Below, piece after piece: positions 34,081-49,590 of a stretch of 64,000 nt of DNA; positions within the stretch are counted from its first letter, which is position 1; the number at the start of each line of letters is the position of its first letter. The notes under the pieces were generated by a model, which was not told the DNA's origin, did no database searches, and saw only the letters and a program-made list of their open reading frames with translations. The position numbers and the translations under genes are program-made. The stretch comes from Coccinella septempunctata. Lineage: Eukaryota; Arthropoda; Insecta; Coleoptera; Coccinellidae. The DNA is taken from the NCBI RefSeq assembly GCF_907165205.1, contig NC_058190.1, positions 39,668,116 to 39,732,115 on the forward strand, read 5' to 3'.

Positions 34081-36619
34081 GTTCACCCGGGTCGTTGTAA
34101 GTGAAAAATTATTGGATTTTTTCGAGAATTTTCCGATATATCCGAGAAAATGTAAGATTTTGTTGAAATTTCGGATTTAGTTAATGGGAAAATCTATTGT
34201 TTGATAATACCGCAGTTGTTAAAATATCCAAATCCGAAATTTCTACAAATCAACGTTATAATCGTTAACCGTTGATACGTCATCGAATTACATAATGCAT
34301 TATTCATTCGATCGTGTTGTATAAGTCGACCGGTCAGTTTTGATTAAGATTTCGCGGAGTACGGACGTTTAAATTTTCCCTCGTTCACCCGGGTCGTTGT
34401 AAGTGAAAAATTATTCGATTTTTTCGATAATTTTCCGATATATTCGGGAAAATGTAAGATTTTGTTGAAATTTCGGATATTGTCAATGAGAAAATCTATT
34501 GTTTGATAATACCGTAGTTGTTAAAATATCCAAATCCGAAATTTCTACAAATCAACGTTATAATCGTTAACCGTTGATTCGTCATCGAATTACATAATGC
34601 ATTATTCATTCGATCGAGTTGTATAAGTCGACCGGTCAGTTTTGATTAAGATTTCGCGGAGTACGGACGTTTAAATTTTCCCTCGTTCACCCGGGTCGTT
34701 GTAAGTGAAAAATTATTCGATTTTTTCGATAATTTTCCGATATATCCGAGAAAATGTAAGATTTTGTTGAAATTTCGGATTTAGTTAATGGGAAAATCTA
34801 TTGTTTGATAATACCGTAGTTGTTGAAATATCCAAATCCGAAATTTCTACAAATCAACGTTATAATCGTTAACCGTTGATTCGTCATCGAATTACATAAT
34901 GCATTATTCATTCGATCGAGTTGTATAAGTCGACCGGTCAGTTTTGATTAAGATTTCGCGGAGTACGGACGTTTAAATTTTCCCTCGTTCACCCGGGTCG
35001 TTGTAAGTGAAAAATTATTCGATTTTTTCGATAATTTTCCGATATATTCGGGAAAATGTAAGATTTTGTTGAAATTTCGGATATTGTCAATGAGAAAATC
35101 TATTGTTTGATAATACCGTAGTTGTTAAAATATCCAAATCCGAAATTTCTACAAATCAACGTTATAATCGTTAACCGTTGATTCGTCATCGAATTACATA
35201 ATGCATTATTCATTGGATCGTGTTGTATAAGTCGACCGGTCAGTTTTGATTTGAAATTCGTGGAGTACGAACGTTTAAATTTTTCCTCGTTCACCCGGGT
35301 CGTTGTAAGTGAAAAATTATTCGATTTTTTCGAGAATTTTCCGATATATTCGAGAAAATGTAAGATTTTGTTGAAATTTCGGATTTAGTCCATGAGAAAA
35401 TCTATTGTTTGATAATACCGTAGTTGTTAAAATATCCAAATCCGAAATTTCTACAAATCAACGTTATAATCGTTAACCGTTGATTCGTCATAGAATAACA
35501 TAATGCATTATTCATTCGATCGTGTTGTATAAGTCGACCGGTCAGTTTTGATTTGAAATTCGTGGAGTACGGACTTTTAAATTTTTCCTCGTTCACCCGG
35601 GTCGTTGTAAGTGAAAAATTATTCGATTTTTTCGAGAATTTTCCGATATATTCGAGAAAATGTAGGATTTTGTTGAAATTTCGGATTTAGTCAATGAGAA
35701 AATCTATTGTTTGATAATACCGTAGTTGTTAAAATATCCAGATCCGAAATTTCTACAAATCAACGTTATAATCGTTAACCGTTGATTCGTCATCGAATTA
35801 CATAATGCATTATTCATTCGATCGTGTTGTATAAGTCGACCGGTCAGTTTTGATTCGAAATTCGTGGAGTACGGACGTTTAAATTTTTCCTCGTTCACCC
35901 GGGTCGTTGTAAGTGAAAAATTATTCGATTTTTTCGATAATTTTCCGATATATTCGGGAAAATGTAAGATTTTGTTGAAATTTCGGATATTGTCAATGAG
36001 AAAATCTATTGTTTGATAATACCGTAGTTGTTAAAATATCCAAATCCGAAATTTCTACAAATCAACGTTATAATCGTTAACCGTTGATTCGTCATCGAAT
36101 TACATAATGCATTATTCATTCGATCGTGTTGTATAAGTCGACCGGTCAGTTTTGAATTGAAATTCGTGGAGTACGGACGTTTAAATTTTTCCTCGTTCAC
36201 CCGGGTCGTTGTAAGTGAAAAATTATTCGATTTTTTCGAGAATTTTCCGATATATTCGAGAAAATGTAGGATTTTGTTGAAATTTCGGATTTAGTCAATG
36301 AGAAAATCTATTGTTTGATAATACCGTAGTTGTTAAAATATCCAGATCCGAAATTTCTACAAATCAACGTTATAATCGTTAACCGTTGATTCGTCATCGA
36401 ATTACATAATGCATTATTCATTCGATCGTGTTGTATAAGTCGACCGGTCAGTTTTGATTTGAAATTCGTGGAGTACGGACGTTTAAATTTTTCCTCGTTC
36501 ACCCGGGTCGTTGTAAGTGAAAAATTATTCGATTTTTTCGATAATTTTCCGATATATTCGGGAAAATGTAAGATTTTGTTGAAATTTCGGATTTAGTCAA
36601 TGAGAAACTCTATTGTTTG

Positions 36620-39040
36620 ATAATAACCGTATTTGTTAAATTATCCAAATCCGAAATTTCTACAAATCAACGTTATAATCGTTAACCGTTGATTCGTCAT
36701 CGAATTACATAATGTATTATTCATTCGATCGAGTTGTATAAGTCGACCGGTCAGTTTTGATTTGAAATTCGTGGAGTACGGACGTTTAAATTTTTCCTCG
36801 TTCACCCGGGTCGTTGTAAGTGGAAAATTATTCGATTTTTTCGAGAATTTTCCGATATATTCGAGAAAATGTAAGAATTTGTTGAAATTTCGGATTTAGT
36901 CAATGAGAAAATCTATTGTTTGATAATACCGTAGTTGTTAAAATATCCAAATCCGAAATTTCTACAAATCAACGTTATAATCGTTAACCGTTGATTCGTC
37001 ATCGAATTACATAATGCATTATTCATTCGATCGTGTTATATAAGTCGACCGGTCAGTTTTGATTTGAAATTCGTGGAGTACGGACGTTTAAATTTTTCCT
37101 CGTTCACCCGGGTCGTTGTAAGTGAAAAATTATTCGATTTTTTCGAGAATTTTCCGATATATTCGAGAAAATGTAAGATTTTGTTGAAATTTCGGATTAA
37201 GTCAATGAGAAAATCTATTGTTTGATAATACCGTAGTTGTTAAAATATCCAAATCCGAAATTTCTACAAATCAACGTTATAATCGTTAACCGTTGATTCG
37301 TCATCGAATTACATAATGCATTATTCATTCGATCGTGTTGTATAAGTCGACCGGTCAGTTTTGATTTGAAATTCGTGGAGTACGGACGTTTAAATTTTTC
37401 CTCGTTCACCCGGGTCGTTGTAAGTGAAAAATTATTCGATTTTTTCGAGAATTTTCCGATATATTCGAGAAAATGTAGGATTTTGTTGAAATTTCGGATT
37501 TCGTCAATGAGAAAATCTATTGTTTGATAATACCGTAGTTGTTAAAATATCCAGATCCGAAATTTCTACAAATCAACGTTATAATCGTTAACCGTTGATT
37601 CGTCATCGAATTACATAATGCATTATTCATTCGATCGTGTTGTATAAGTCGACCGGTCAGTTTTGATTTGAAATTCGTGGAGTACGGACGTTTAAATTTT
37701 TCCTCGTTCACCCGGGTCGTTGTAAGTGAAAAATTATTCGATTTTTTCGATAATTTTCCCATATATTCGAGAAAATGTAAGATTTTGTTGAAATTTCGGA
37801 TTTAGTCAATGAGAAAATCTATTGTTTGATAATAACCGTAGTTGTTAAATTATCCAAATCCGAAATTTCTACAAATCAACGTTATAATCGTTAACCGTTG
37901 ATTCGTCATCGAATTACATAATGCATTATTCATTAGATCGAGTTGTATAAGTCGACCGGTCAGTTTTGATTTGAAATTCGTGGAGTACGGACGTTTAAAT
38001 TTTTCCTCGTTCACCCGGGTCGTTGTAAGTGAAAAATTATTCGATTTTTTCGAGAATTTTCCGATATATTCGAGAAAATGTAAGAATTTGTTGAAATTTC
38101 GGATTTAGTCAATGAGAAAATCTATTGTTTGATAATACCGTAGTTGTTAAAATATCCAAATCCGAAATTTCTACAAATCAACGTTATAATCGTTAACCGT
38201 TGATTCGTCATCGAATTACATAATGCATTATTCATTCGATCGTGTTATATAAGTCGACCGGTCAGTTTTGATTTGAAATTCGTGGAGTACGGACGTTTAA
38301 ATTTTTCCTCGTTCACCCGGGTCGTTGTAAGTGAAAAATTATTCGATTTTTTCGAGAATTTTCCGATATATTCGAGAAAATGTAAGATTTTGTTGAAATT
38401 TCGGATTAAGTCAATGAGAAAATCTATTGTTTGATAATACCGTAGTTGTTAAAATATCCAAATCCGAAATTTCTACAAATCAACGTTATAATCGTTAACC
38501 GTTGATTCGTCATCGAATTACATAATGCATTATTCATTCGATCGTGTTGTATAAGTCGACCGGTCAGTTTTGATTTGAAATTCGTGGAGTACGGACGTTT
38601 AAATTTTTCCTCGTTCACCCGGGTCGTTGTAAGTGAAAAATTATTCGATTTTTTCGAGAATTTTCCGATATATTCGAGAAAATGTAGGATTTTGTTGAAA
38701 TTTCGGATTTCGTCAATGAGAAAATCTATTGTTTGATAATACCGTAGTTGTTAAAATATCCAGATCCGAAATTTCTACAAATCAACGTTATAATCGTTAA
38801 CCGTTGATTCGTCATCGAATTACATAATGCATTATTCATTCGATCGTGTTGTATAAGTCGACCGGTCAGTTTTGATTTGAAATTCGTGGAGTACGGACGT
38901 TTAAATTTTTCCTCGTTCACCCGGGTCGTTGTAAGTGAAAAATTATTCGATTTTTTCGATAATTTTCCCATATATTCGAGAAAATGTAAGATTTTGTTGA
39001 AATTTCGGATTTAGTCAATGAGAAAATCTATTGTTTGATA
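36620..39040. repeat. ~1209-bp four-monomer higher-order repeat, two copies
   Basis: Rare variants recur exactly one block apart: TGTTATATAAGTCG near 37033 and 38243, GATTTCGTCAATG near 37497 and 38707, TTTTCCCATATATTCG near 37754 and 38963, and CATTAGATCGAG near 37931 and 39140. The whole four-monomer segment was duplicated recently. Confidence 0.85.
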
Positions 39041-42000
39041 ATAACCGTAGTTGTTAAATTATCCAAATCCGAAATTTCTACAAATCAACGTTATAATCGT
39101 TAACCGTTGATTCGTCATCGAATTACATAATGCATTATTCATTAGATCGAGTTGTATAAGTCGACCGGTCAGTTTTGATTTGAAATTCGTGGAGTACGGA
39201 CGTTTAAATTTTTCCTCGTTCACCCGGGTCGTTGTAAGTGGAAAATTATTCGATTTTTTCGATAATTTTCCGATATATTCGAGAAAATGTAAGATTTTGT
39301 TGAAATTTCGGATTTAGTCAATGAGAAAATCTATTGTTTGATAATACCGTAGTTGTTAAAATATCCAAATCCGAAATTTCTACAAATCAACGTTATAATC
39401 GTTAACCGTTGATTCGTCATCGAATTACATAATGCATTATTCATTCGATCGAGTTGTATAAGTCGACCGGTCAGTTTTGATTTGAAATTCGTGGAGTACG
39501 GACGTTTAAATTTTCCCTCGTTCACCCGGGTCGTTGTAAGTGAAAAATTATTCGATTTTTTCGATAATTTTCCGATATATTCGGGAAAATGTAAGATTTT
39601 GTTGAAATTTCGGATTGAGTCAATGAGAAAATCTATTGTTTGATAATACCGTAGTTGTTAAAATATCCAAATCCGAAATTTCTACAAATCAACGTTTTAA
39701 TCGTTAACCGTTGATTCGTCATCGAATTACATAATGCGTTATTCATTCGATCGAGTTGTATAAGTCGACCGGTCAGTTTTGATTTGAAATTCGTGGAGTA
39801 CGGACGTTTAAATTTTTCCTCGTTCACCCGGGTCGTTGTAAGTGAAAAATTATTCGATTTTTTCGAGAATTTTCCGATATATTCGGGAAAATGTAAGATT
39901 TTGTTGAAATTTCGGATTTAGTTAATGGGAAAATCTATTGTTTGATAATACCGTAGTTGTTAAAATATCCAAATCCGAAATTTCTACAAATCAACGTTAT
40001 AATCGTTAACCGTTGATTCGTCATCGAATTACATAATGCATTATTCATTCGATCGAGTTGTATAAGTCGACCGGTCAGTTTTGATTTAGAATTCGCAGAG
40101 AACGGACGTTTAAATTTTTCCTCGTTCACCCGGGTCGTTGTAAGTGAAAAATTATTCGATTTTTTCGAGAATTTTCCGATATATTCGGGAAAATGTAAGA
40201 TTTTGTTGAAATTTCGGATTTAGTCAATGAGAAAATCTATTGTTTGATAATACCGTAGTTGTTAAAATATCCAAATCCCAAATTTCTACAAATCAACGTT
40301 ATAATCGTTAACCGTTGATTCGTCATCGAATTACATAATGCATTATTCATTCGATCGTGTTGTATAAGTCGACCGGTCAGTTTTGATTTGAAATTCGTGG
40401 AGTACGGACGTTTAAATTTTTCCTCGTTCACCCGGGTCGTTGTAAGTGAAAAATTATTCGATTTTTTCGAGAATTTTCCGATATATCCGAGAAAATGTAA
40501 GATTTTGTTGAAATTTCGGATTTAGTTAATGGGAAAATCTATTGTTTGATAATACCGTAGTTGTTAAAATATCCAAATCCGAAATTTCTACAAATCAACG
40601 TTATAATCGTTAACCGTTGATTCGTCATCGAATTACATAATGCATTATTCATTCGATCGTGTTGTATAAGTCGACCGGTCAGTTTTGATTTGAAATTCGT
40701 GGAGTACGAACGTTTAAATTTTTCCTCGTTCACCCGGGTCGTTGTAAGTGAAAAATTATTCGATTTTTTCGAGAATTTTCCGATATATTCGAGAAAATGT
40801 AAGATTTTGTTGAAATTTCGGATTTAGTCAATGAGAAAATCTATTGTTTGATAATACCGTAGTTGTTAAAATATCCAGATCCGAAATTTCTACAAATCAA
40901 CGTTATAATCGTTAACCGTTGATTCGTCATCGAATTACATAATGCATTATTCATTCGATCGAGTTGTATAAGTCGACCGGTCAGTTTTGATTTGAAATTC
41001 GTGGAGTACGGACGTTTAAATTTTTCCTCGTTCACCCGGGTCGTTGTAAGTGAAAAATTATTCGATTTTTTCGAGAATTTTGCGATATATTCGGGAAAAT
41101 GTAAGATTTTGTTGAAATTTCGGATTTAGTCAATGAGAAAATCTATTGTTTGATAATACCGTAGTTGTTAAAATATCCAAATCCGAAATTTCTACAAATC
41201 AACGTTATAATCGTTAACCGTTGATTCGTCATCGAATTACATAATGCATTATTCATTCGATCGAGTTGTATAAGTCGACCGGTCAGTTTTGATTTGAAAT
41301 TCGTGGAGTACGGACGTTTAAATTTTTCCTCGTTCACCCGGGTCGTTGTAAGTGAAAAATTATTCGATTTTTTCGAGAATTTTCCGATATATTCGAGAAA
41401 ATGTAGGATTTTGTTGAAATTTCGGATTTAGTCAATGAGAAAATCTATTGTTTGATAATACCGTAGTTGTTAAAATATCCAGATCCGAAATTTCTACAAA
41501 TCAACGTTATAATCGTTAACCGTTGATTCGTCATCGAATTACATAATGCATTATTCATTCGATCGAGTTGTATAAGTCGACCGGTCAGTTTTGATTTGAA
41601 ATTCGTGGAGTACGGACGTTTAAATTTTTCCTCGTTCACCCGGGTCGTTGTAAGTGAAAAATTATTCGATTTTTTCGAGAATTTTCCGATATATTCGGGA
41701 AAATGTAAGATTTTGTTGAAATTTCGGATTTAGTCAATGAGAAAATCTATTGTTTGATAATACCGTAGTTGTTAAAATATCCAAATCCGAAATTTCTACA
41801 AATCAACGTTATAATCGTTAACCGTTGATTCGTCATCGAATTACATAATGCATTATTCATTCGATCGAGTTGTATAAGTCGACCGGTCAGTTTTGATTTG
41901 AAATTCGTGGAGTACGGACGTTTAAATTTTTCCTCGTTCACCCGGGTCGTTGTAAGTGAAAAATTATTCGATTTTTTCGAGAATTTTCCGATATATTCGA

Positions 42001-43862
42001 GAAAATGTAAGATTTTGTTGAAATTTCGGATTTAGTCAATGAGAAAATCTATTGTTTGATAATACCGTAGTTGTTAAAATATCCAAATCCGAAATTTCTA
42101 CAAATCAACGTTATAATCGTTAACCGTTGATTCGTCATCGAATTACATAATGCATTATTCATTCGATCGTGTTGTATAAGTCGACCGGTCAGTTTTGATT
42201 TGAAATTCGTGGAGTACGGACGTTTAAATTTTTCCTCGTTCATCCGGGTCGTTGTAAGTGAAAAATTATTCGATTTTTTCGAGAATTTTCCGATATATTC
42301 GAGAAAATGTAGGATTTTGTTGAAATTTCGGATTTAGTCAATGAGAAAATCTATTGTTTGATAATACCGTAGTTGTTAAAATATCCAGATCCGAAATTTC
42401 TACAAATCAACGTTATAATCGTTAACCGTTGATTCGTCATCGAATTACATAATGCATTATTCATTCGATCGTGTTGTATAAGTCGACCGGTCAGTTTTGA
42501 TTTGAAATTCGTGGAGTACGGACGTTTAAATTTTTCCTCGTTCACCCGGGTCGTTGTAAGTGAAAAATTATTCGATTTTTTCGATAATTTTCCGATATAT
42601 TCGAGAAAATGTAAGATTTTGTTGAAATTTCGGATTTAGTCAATGAGAAAATCTATTGTTTGATAATAACCGTAGTTGTTAAATTATCCAAATCCGAAAT
42701 TTCTACAAATCAACGTTATAATCGTTAACCGTTGATTCGTCATCGAATTACATAATGCATTATTCATTCGATCGAGTTGTATAAGTCGACCGGTCAGTTT
42801 TGATTTGAAATTCGTGGAGTACGGACGTTTAAATTTTTCCTCGTTCACCCGGGTCGTTGTAAGTGAAAAATTATTCGATTTTTTCGAGAATTTTCCGATA
42901 TATTCGGGAAAATGTAAGATTTTGTTGAAATTTCGGATTTAGTCAATGAGAAAATCTATTGTTTGATAATACCGTAGTTGTTAAAATATCCAAATCCGAA
43001 ATTTCTACAAATCAACGTTATAATCGTTAACCGTTGATTCGTCATCGAATTACATTATGCATTATTCATTCGATCGAGTTGTATAAGTCGACCGGTCAGT
43101 TTTGATTTGAAATTCGTGGAGTACGGACGTTTAAATTTTTCCTCGTTCACCCGGGTCGTTGTTAGTGGAAAATTATTCGATTTTTTCGAGAATTTTCCGA
43201 TATATTCGAGAAAATGTAAGATTTTGTTGAAATTTCGGATTTAGTCAATGAGAAAATCTATTGTTTGATAATAACCGTAGTTGTTAAATTATCCAAATCC
43301 GAAATTTCTACAAATCAACGTTATAATCGTTAACCGTTGATTCGTCATCGAATTACATAATGCATTATTCATTCGATCGAGTTGTATAAGTCGACCGGTC
43401 AGTTTTGATTTGAAATTCGTGGAGTACGGACGTTTAAATTTTTCCTCGTTCACCCGGGTCGTTGTAAGTGAAAAATTATTCGATTTTTTCGATAATTTTC
43501 CGATATATTCGAGAAAATGTAAGATTTTGTTGAAATTTCGGATTTAGTCAATGAGAAAATCTATTGTTTGATAATAACCGTAGTTGTTAAATTATCCAAA
43601 TCCGAAATTTCTACAAATCAACGTTATAATCGTTAACCGTTGATTCGTCATCGAATTACATAATGCATTATTCATTAGATCGAGTTGTATAAGTCGACCG
43701 GTCAGTTTTGATTTGAAATTCGTGGAGTGCGGACGTTTAAATTTTTCCTCGTTCACCCGGGTCGTTGTAAGTGAAAAATTATTCGATTTTTCGAGAATTT
43801 TCCGATATATTCGAGAAAATGTAAGATTTTGTTGAAATTTCGGATTTAGTCAATGAGAAAAT

Positions 43863-46800
43863 CTATTGTTTGATAATACCGTAGTTGTTAAAATATCCAA
43901 ATCCGAAATTTCTACAAATCAACGTTATAATCGTTAACCGTTGATTCGTCATCGAATTACATAATGCATTATTCATTCGATCGAGTTGTATAAGTCGACC
44001 GGTCAGTTTTGATTTGAAATTCGTGGAGTACGGACGTTTAAATTTTTCCTCGTTCACCCGGGTCGTTGTAAGTGAAAAATTATTCGATTTTTTCGAGAAT
44101 TTTCCGATATATTCGAGAAAATGTAAGATTTTGTTGAAATTTCGGATTTAGTTAATGGGAAAATCTATTATTTGATAATACCGTAGTTGTTAAAATATCC
44201 AAATCCGAAATTTCTACAAATCAACGTTATAATCGTTAACCGTTGATTCGTCATCGAATTACATAATGCATTATTCATTCGATCGAGTTGTATAAGTCGA
44301 CCGGTCAGTTTTGATTTGAAATTCGTGGAGTACGGACGTTTAAATTTTTCCTCGTGCACCCGGGTCGTTGTAAGTGAAAAATTATTCGATTTTTTCGAGA
44401 ATTTTCCGATATATTCGAGAAAATGTAAGATTTTGTTGAAATTTCGGATTTAGTTAATGGGAAAATCTATTGTTTGATAATACCGTAGTCTTTAAAATAT
44501 CCAAATCCGAAATTTCTACAAATCAACGTTATAATCGTTAACCGTTGATTCGTCATCGAATTACATAATGCATTATTCATTCGATCGAGTTGTATAAGTC
44601 GACCGGTCAGTTTTGATTTGAAATTCGTGGAGTACGGACGTTTAAATTTTTCCTCGTTCACCCGGGTCGTTGTAAGTGAAAAATTATTCGATTTTTTCGA
44701 GAATTTTCCGATATATTCGAGAAAATGTAAGATTTTGTTGAAATTTCGGATTTAGTTAATGGGAAAATCTATTGTTTGATAATACCGTAGTTGTTAAAAT
44801 ATCCAAATCCGAAATTTCTACAAATCAACGTTATAATCGTTAACCGTTGATTCGTCATCGAATTACATAATGCATTATTCATTCGATCGTGTTGTATAAG
44901 TCGACCGGTCAGTTTTGATTAAGATTTCGCGGAGTACGGACGTTTAAATTTTCCCTCGTTCACCCGGGTCGTTGTAAGTCAAAAATTATTCGATTTTTTC
45001 GATAATTTTCCGATATATTCGGGAAAATGTAAGATTTTGTTGAAATTTCGGATTTAGTCAATGAGAAAATCTATTGTTTGATAATACCGTAGTTGTTAAA
45101 ATATCCAAATCCGAAATTTCTACAAATCAACGTTATAATCGTTAACCGTTGATTCGTCATCGAATTACATAATGCATTATTCATTCGATCGAGTTGTATA
45201 AGTCGACCGGTCAGTTTTGATTTGAAATTCGTGGAGTACGGACGTTTAAATTTTTCCTCGTTCACCCGGGTCGTTGTAAGTGAAAAATTATTCGATTTTT
45301 CGAGAATTTTCCGATATATTCGAGAAAATGTAAGATTTTGTTTAAATTTCGGATTTAGTCAATGAGAAAATCTATTGTTTGATAATACCGTAGTTGTTAA
45401 AATATCCAAATCCGAAATTTCTACAAATCAACGTTATAATCGTTAACCGTTGATTCGTCATCGAATTACATAATGCATTATTCATTCGATCGAGTTGTAT
45501 AAGTCGACCGGTCAGTTTTGATTTGAAATTCGTGGAGTACGGACGTTTAAATTTTTCCTCGTTCACCCGGGTCGTTGTAAGTGAAAAATTATTCGATTTT
45601 TTCGAGAATTTTCCGATATATTCGAGAAAATGTAAGATTTTGTTGAAATTTCGGATTTAGTTAATGGGAAAATCTATTATTTGATAATACCGTAGTTGTT
45701 AAAATATCCAAATCCGAAATTTCTACAAATCAACGTTATAATCGTTAACCGTTGATTCGTCATCGAATTACATAATGCATTATTCATTCGATCGAGTTGT
45801 ATAAGTCGACCGGTCAGTTTTGATTTGAAATTCGTGGAGTACGGACGTTTAAATTTTTCCTCGTGCACCCGGGTCGTTGTAAGTGAAAAATTATTCGATT
45901 TTTTCGAGAATTTTCCGATATATTCGAGAAAATGTAAGATTTTGTTGAAATTTCGGATTTAGTTAATGGGAAAATCTATTGTTTGATAATACCGTAGTCT
46001 TTAAAATATCCAAATCCGAAATTTCTACAAATCAACGTTATAATCGTTAACCGTTGATTCGTCATCGAATTACATAATGCATTATTCATTCGATCGAGTT
46101 GTATAAGTCGACCGGTCAGTTTTGATTTGAAATTCGTGGAGTACGGACGTTTAAATTTTTCCTCGTTCACCCGGGTCGTTGTAAGTGAAAAATTATTCGA
46201 TTTTTTCGAGAATTTTCCGATATATTCGAGAAAATGTAAGATTTTGTTGAAATTTCGGATTTAGTTAATGGGAAAATCTGTTGTTTGATAATACCGTAGT
46301 TGTTAAAATATCCAAATCCGAAATTTCTACAAATCAACGTTATAATCGTTAACCGTTGATTCGTCATCGAATTACATAATGCATTATTCATTCGATCGTG
46401 TTTTATAAGTCGACCGGTCAGTTTTGATTAAGATTTCGCGGAGTACGGACGTTTAAATTTTCCCTCGTTCACCCGGGTCGTTGTAAGTGAAAAATTATTC
46501 GATTTTTTCGATAATTTTCCGATATATTCGGGAAAATGTAAGATTTTGTTGAAATTTCGGATTTAGTCAATGAGAAAATCTATTGTTGGATAATACCGTA
46601 GTTGTTAAAATATCCAAATCCGAAATTTCTACAAATCAACGTTATAATCGTTAACCGTTGATTCGTCATCGAATTACATAATGCATTATTCATTCGATCG
46701 TGTTTTATAAGTCGACCGGTCAGTTTTGATTAAGATTTCGCGGAGTACGGACGTTTAAATTTTCCCTCGTTCACCCGGGTCGTTGTAAGTGAAAAATTAT

Positions 46801-46881
46801 TCGATTTTTTCGATAATTTTCCGATATATTCGGGAAAATGTAAGATTTTGTTGAAATTTCGGATTTAGTCAATGAGAAAAT
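43863..46881. repeat. ~1509-bp five-monomer higher-order repeat
   Basis: The rare markers CCTCGTGCACCCGG (near 44352 and 45861), CTATTATTTGATAA (near 44165 and 45674) and CGTAGTCTTTAAAAT (near 44485 and 45994) recur 1509 bp apart. They are followed in both blocks by the GATTAAGATTTCGCGG monomer type. The second block has one extra monomer of that type. Confidence 0.8.
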
Positions 46882-49590
46882 CTATTGTTTGATAATACCG
46901 TAGTTGTTAAAATATCCAAATCCGAAATTTCTACAAATCAACGTTATAATCGTTAACCGTTGATTCGTCATCGAATTACATAATGCATTATTCATTCGAT
47001 CGAGTTGTATAAGTCGACCGGTCAGTTTTGATTTGAAATTCGTGGAGTACGGACGTTTAAATTTTTCCTCGTTCACCCGGGTCGTTGTAAGTGAAAAATT
47101 ATTCGATTTTTCGAGAATTTTCCGATATATTCGAGAAAATGTAAGATTTTGTTTAAATTTCGGATTTAGTCAATGAGAAAATCTATTGTTTGATAATACC
47201 GTAGTTGTTAAAATATCCAAATCCGAAATTTCTACAAATCAACGTTATAATCGTTAACCGTTGATTCGTCATCGAATTACATAATGCATTATTCATTCGA
47301 TCGAGTTGTATAAGTCGGCCGGTCAGTTTTGATTTGAAATTCGTGGAGTACGGACGTTTAAATTTTTCCTCGTTCACCCGGGTCGTTGTAAGTGAAAAAT
47401 TATTCGAGTTTTTCGAGAATTTTCCGATATATTCGAGAAAATGTAAGATTTTGTTGAAATTTCGGATTTAGTCAATGAGAAAATCTATTGTTTGATAATA
47501 CCGTAGTTGTTAAAATATCCAAATCCGAAATTTCTACAAATCAACGTTATAATCGTTAACCGTTGATTCGTCATAGAATTACATAATGCATTATTCATTC
47601 GATCGAGTTGTATAAGTCGACCGGTCAGTTTTGATTTGAAATTCGTGGAGTACGGACGTTTAAATTTTTCCTCGTTCACCCGGGTCGTTGTAAGTGAAAA
47701 ATTATTCGATTTTTTCGAGAATTTTCCGATATATTCGGGAAAATGTAAGATTTTGTTGAAATTTCGGATTTAGTCAATGAGAAAATCTATTGTTTGATAA
47801 TACCGTAGTTGTTAAAATATCCAAATCCGAAATTTCTACAAATCAACGTTATAATCGTTAACCGTTGATTCGTCATCGAATTACATAATGCATTATTCAT
47901 TCGATCGAGTTGTATAAGTCGACCGGTCAGTTTTGATTTGAAATTCGTGGAGTACGGACGTTTAAATTTTTCCTCGTTCACCCGGGTCGTTGTAAGTGAA
48001 AAATTATTCGATTTTTCGAGAATTTTCCGATATATTCGAGAAAATGTAAGATTTTGTTTAAATTTCGGATTTAGTCAATGAGAAAATCTATTGTTTGATA
48101 ATACCGTAGTTGTTAAAATATCCAAATCCGAAATTTCTACAAATCAACGTTATAATCGTTAACCGTTGATTCGTCATCGAATTACATAATGCATTATTCA
48201 TTCGATCGAGTTGTATAAGTCGGCCGGTCAGTTTTGATTTGAAATTCGTGGAGTACGGACGTTTAAATTTTTCCTCGTTCACCCGGGTCGTTGTAAGTGA
48301 AAAATTATTCGAGTTTTTCGAGAATTTTCCGATATATTCGAGAAAATGTAAGATTTTGTTGAAATTTCGGATTTAGTCAATGAGAAAATCTATTGTTTGA
48401 TAATACCGTAGTTGTTAAAATATCCAAATCCGAAATTTCTACAAATCAACGTTATAATCGTTAACCGTTGATTCGTCATAGAATTACATAATGCATTATT
48501 CATTCGATCGAGTTGTATAAGTCGACCGGTCAGTTTTGATTTGAAATTCGTGGAGTACGGACGTTTAAATTTTCCCTCGTTCACCCGGGTCGTTGTAAGT
48601 GAAAAATTATTCGATTTTTTCGATAATTTTCCGATATATTCGGGAAAATGTAAGATTTTGTTGAAATTTCGGATTTAGTCAATGAGAAAATCTATTGTTT
48701 GATAATACCGTAGTTGTTAAAATATCCAAATCCGAAATTTCTACAAATCAACGTTATAATCGTTAACCGTTGATTCGTCATCGAATTACATAATGCATTA
48801 TTCATTCGATCGAGTTGTATAAGTCGACCGGTCAGTTTTGATTTGAAATTCGTGGAGTACGGACGTTTAAATTTTTCCTCGTTCACCCGGGTCGTTGTAA
48901 GTGAAAAATTATTCGATTTTTCGAGAATTTTCCGATATATTCGAGAAAATGTAAGATTTTGTTTAAATTTCGGATTTAGTCAATGAGAAAATCTATTGTT
49001 TGATAATACCGTAGTTGTTAAAATATCCAAATCCGAAATTTCTACAAATCAACGTTATAATCGTTAACCGTTGATTCGTCATCGAATTACATAATGCATT
49101 ATTCATTCGATCGAGTTGTATAAGTCGGCCGGTCAGTTTTGATTTGAAATTCGTGGAGTACGGACGTTTAAATTTTTCCTCGTTCACCCGGGTCGTTGTA
49201 AGTGAAAAATTATTCGAGTTTTTCGAGAATTTTCCGATATATTCGAGAAAATGTAAGATTTTGTTGAAATTTCGGATTTAGTCAATGAGAAAATCTATTG
49301 TTTGATAATACCGTAGTTGTTAAAATATCCAAATCCGAAATTTCTACAAATCAACGTTATAATCGTTAACCGTTGATTCGTCATCGAATTACATAATGCA
49401 TTATTCATTCGATCGAGTTGTATAAGTCGACCGGTCAGTTTTGATTTGAAATTCGTGGAGTACGGACGTTTAAATTTTTCCTCGTTCACCCGGGTCGTTG
49501 TAAGTGAAAAATTATTCGATTTTTTCGAGAATTTTCCGATATATTCGAGAAAATGTAAGATTTTGTTGAAATTTCGGATTAAGTCAATGA
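46882..49590. repeat. ~904-bp three-monomer higher-order repeat, three copies
   Basis: TTTGTTTAAATTTCGG recurs near 47150, 48054 and 48958. GTCGGCCGGTCAG recurs near 47315, 48219 and 49123, and ATTCGAGTTTTTCGAG near 47403, 48307 and 49211. The spacing is 903-905 bp, including a shared 1-bp deletion that makes one monomer 301 bp. Confidence 0.87.
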
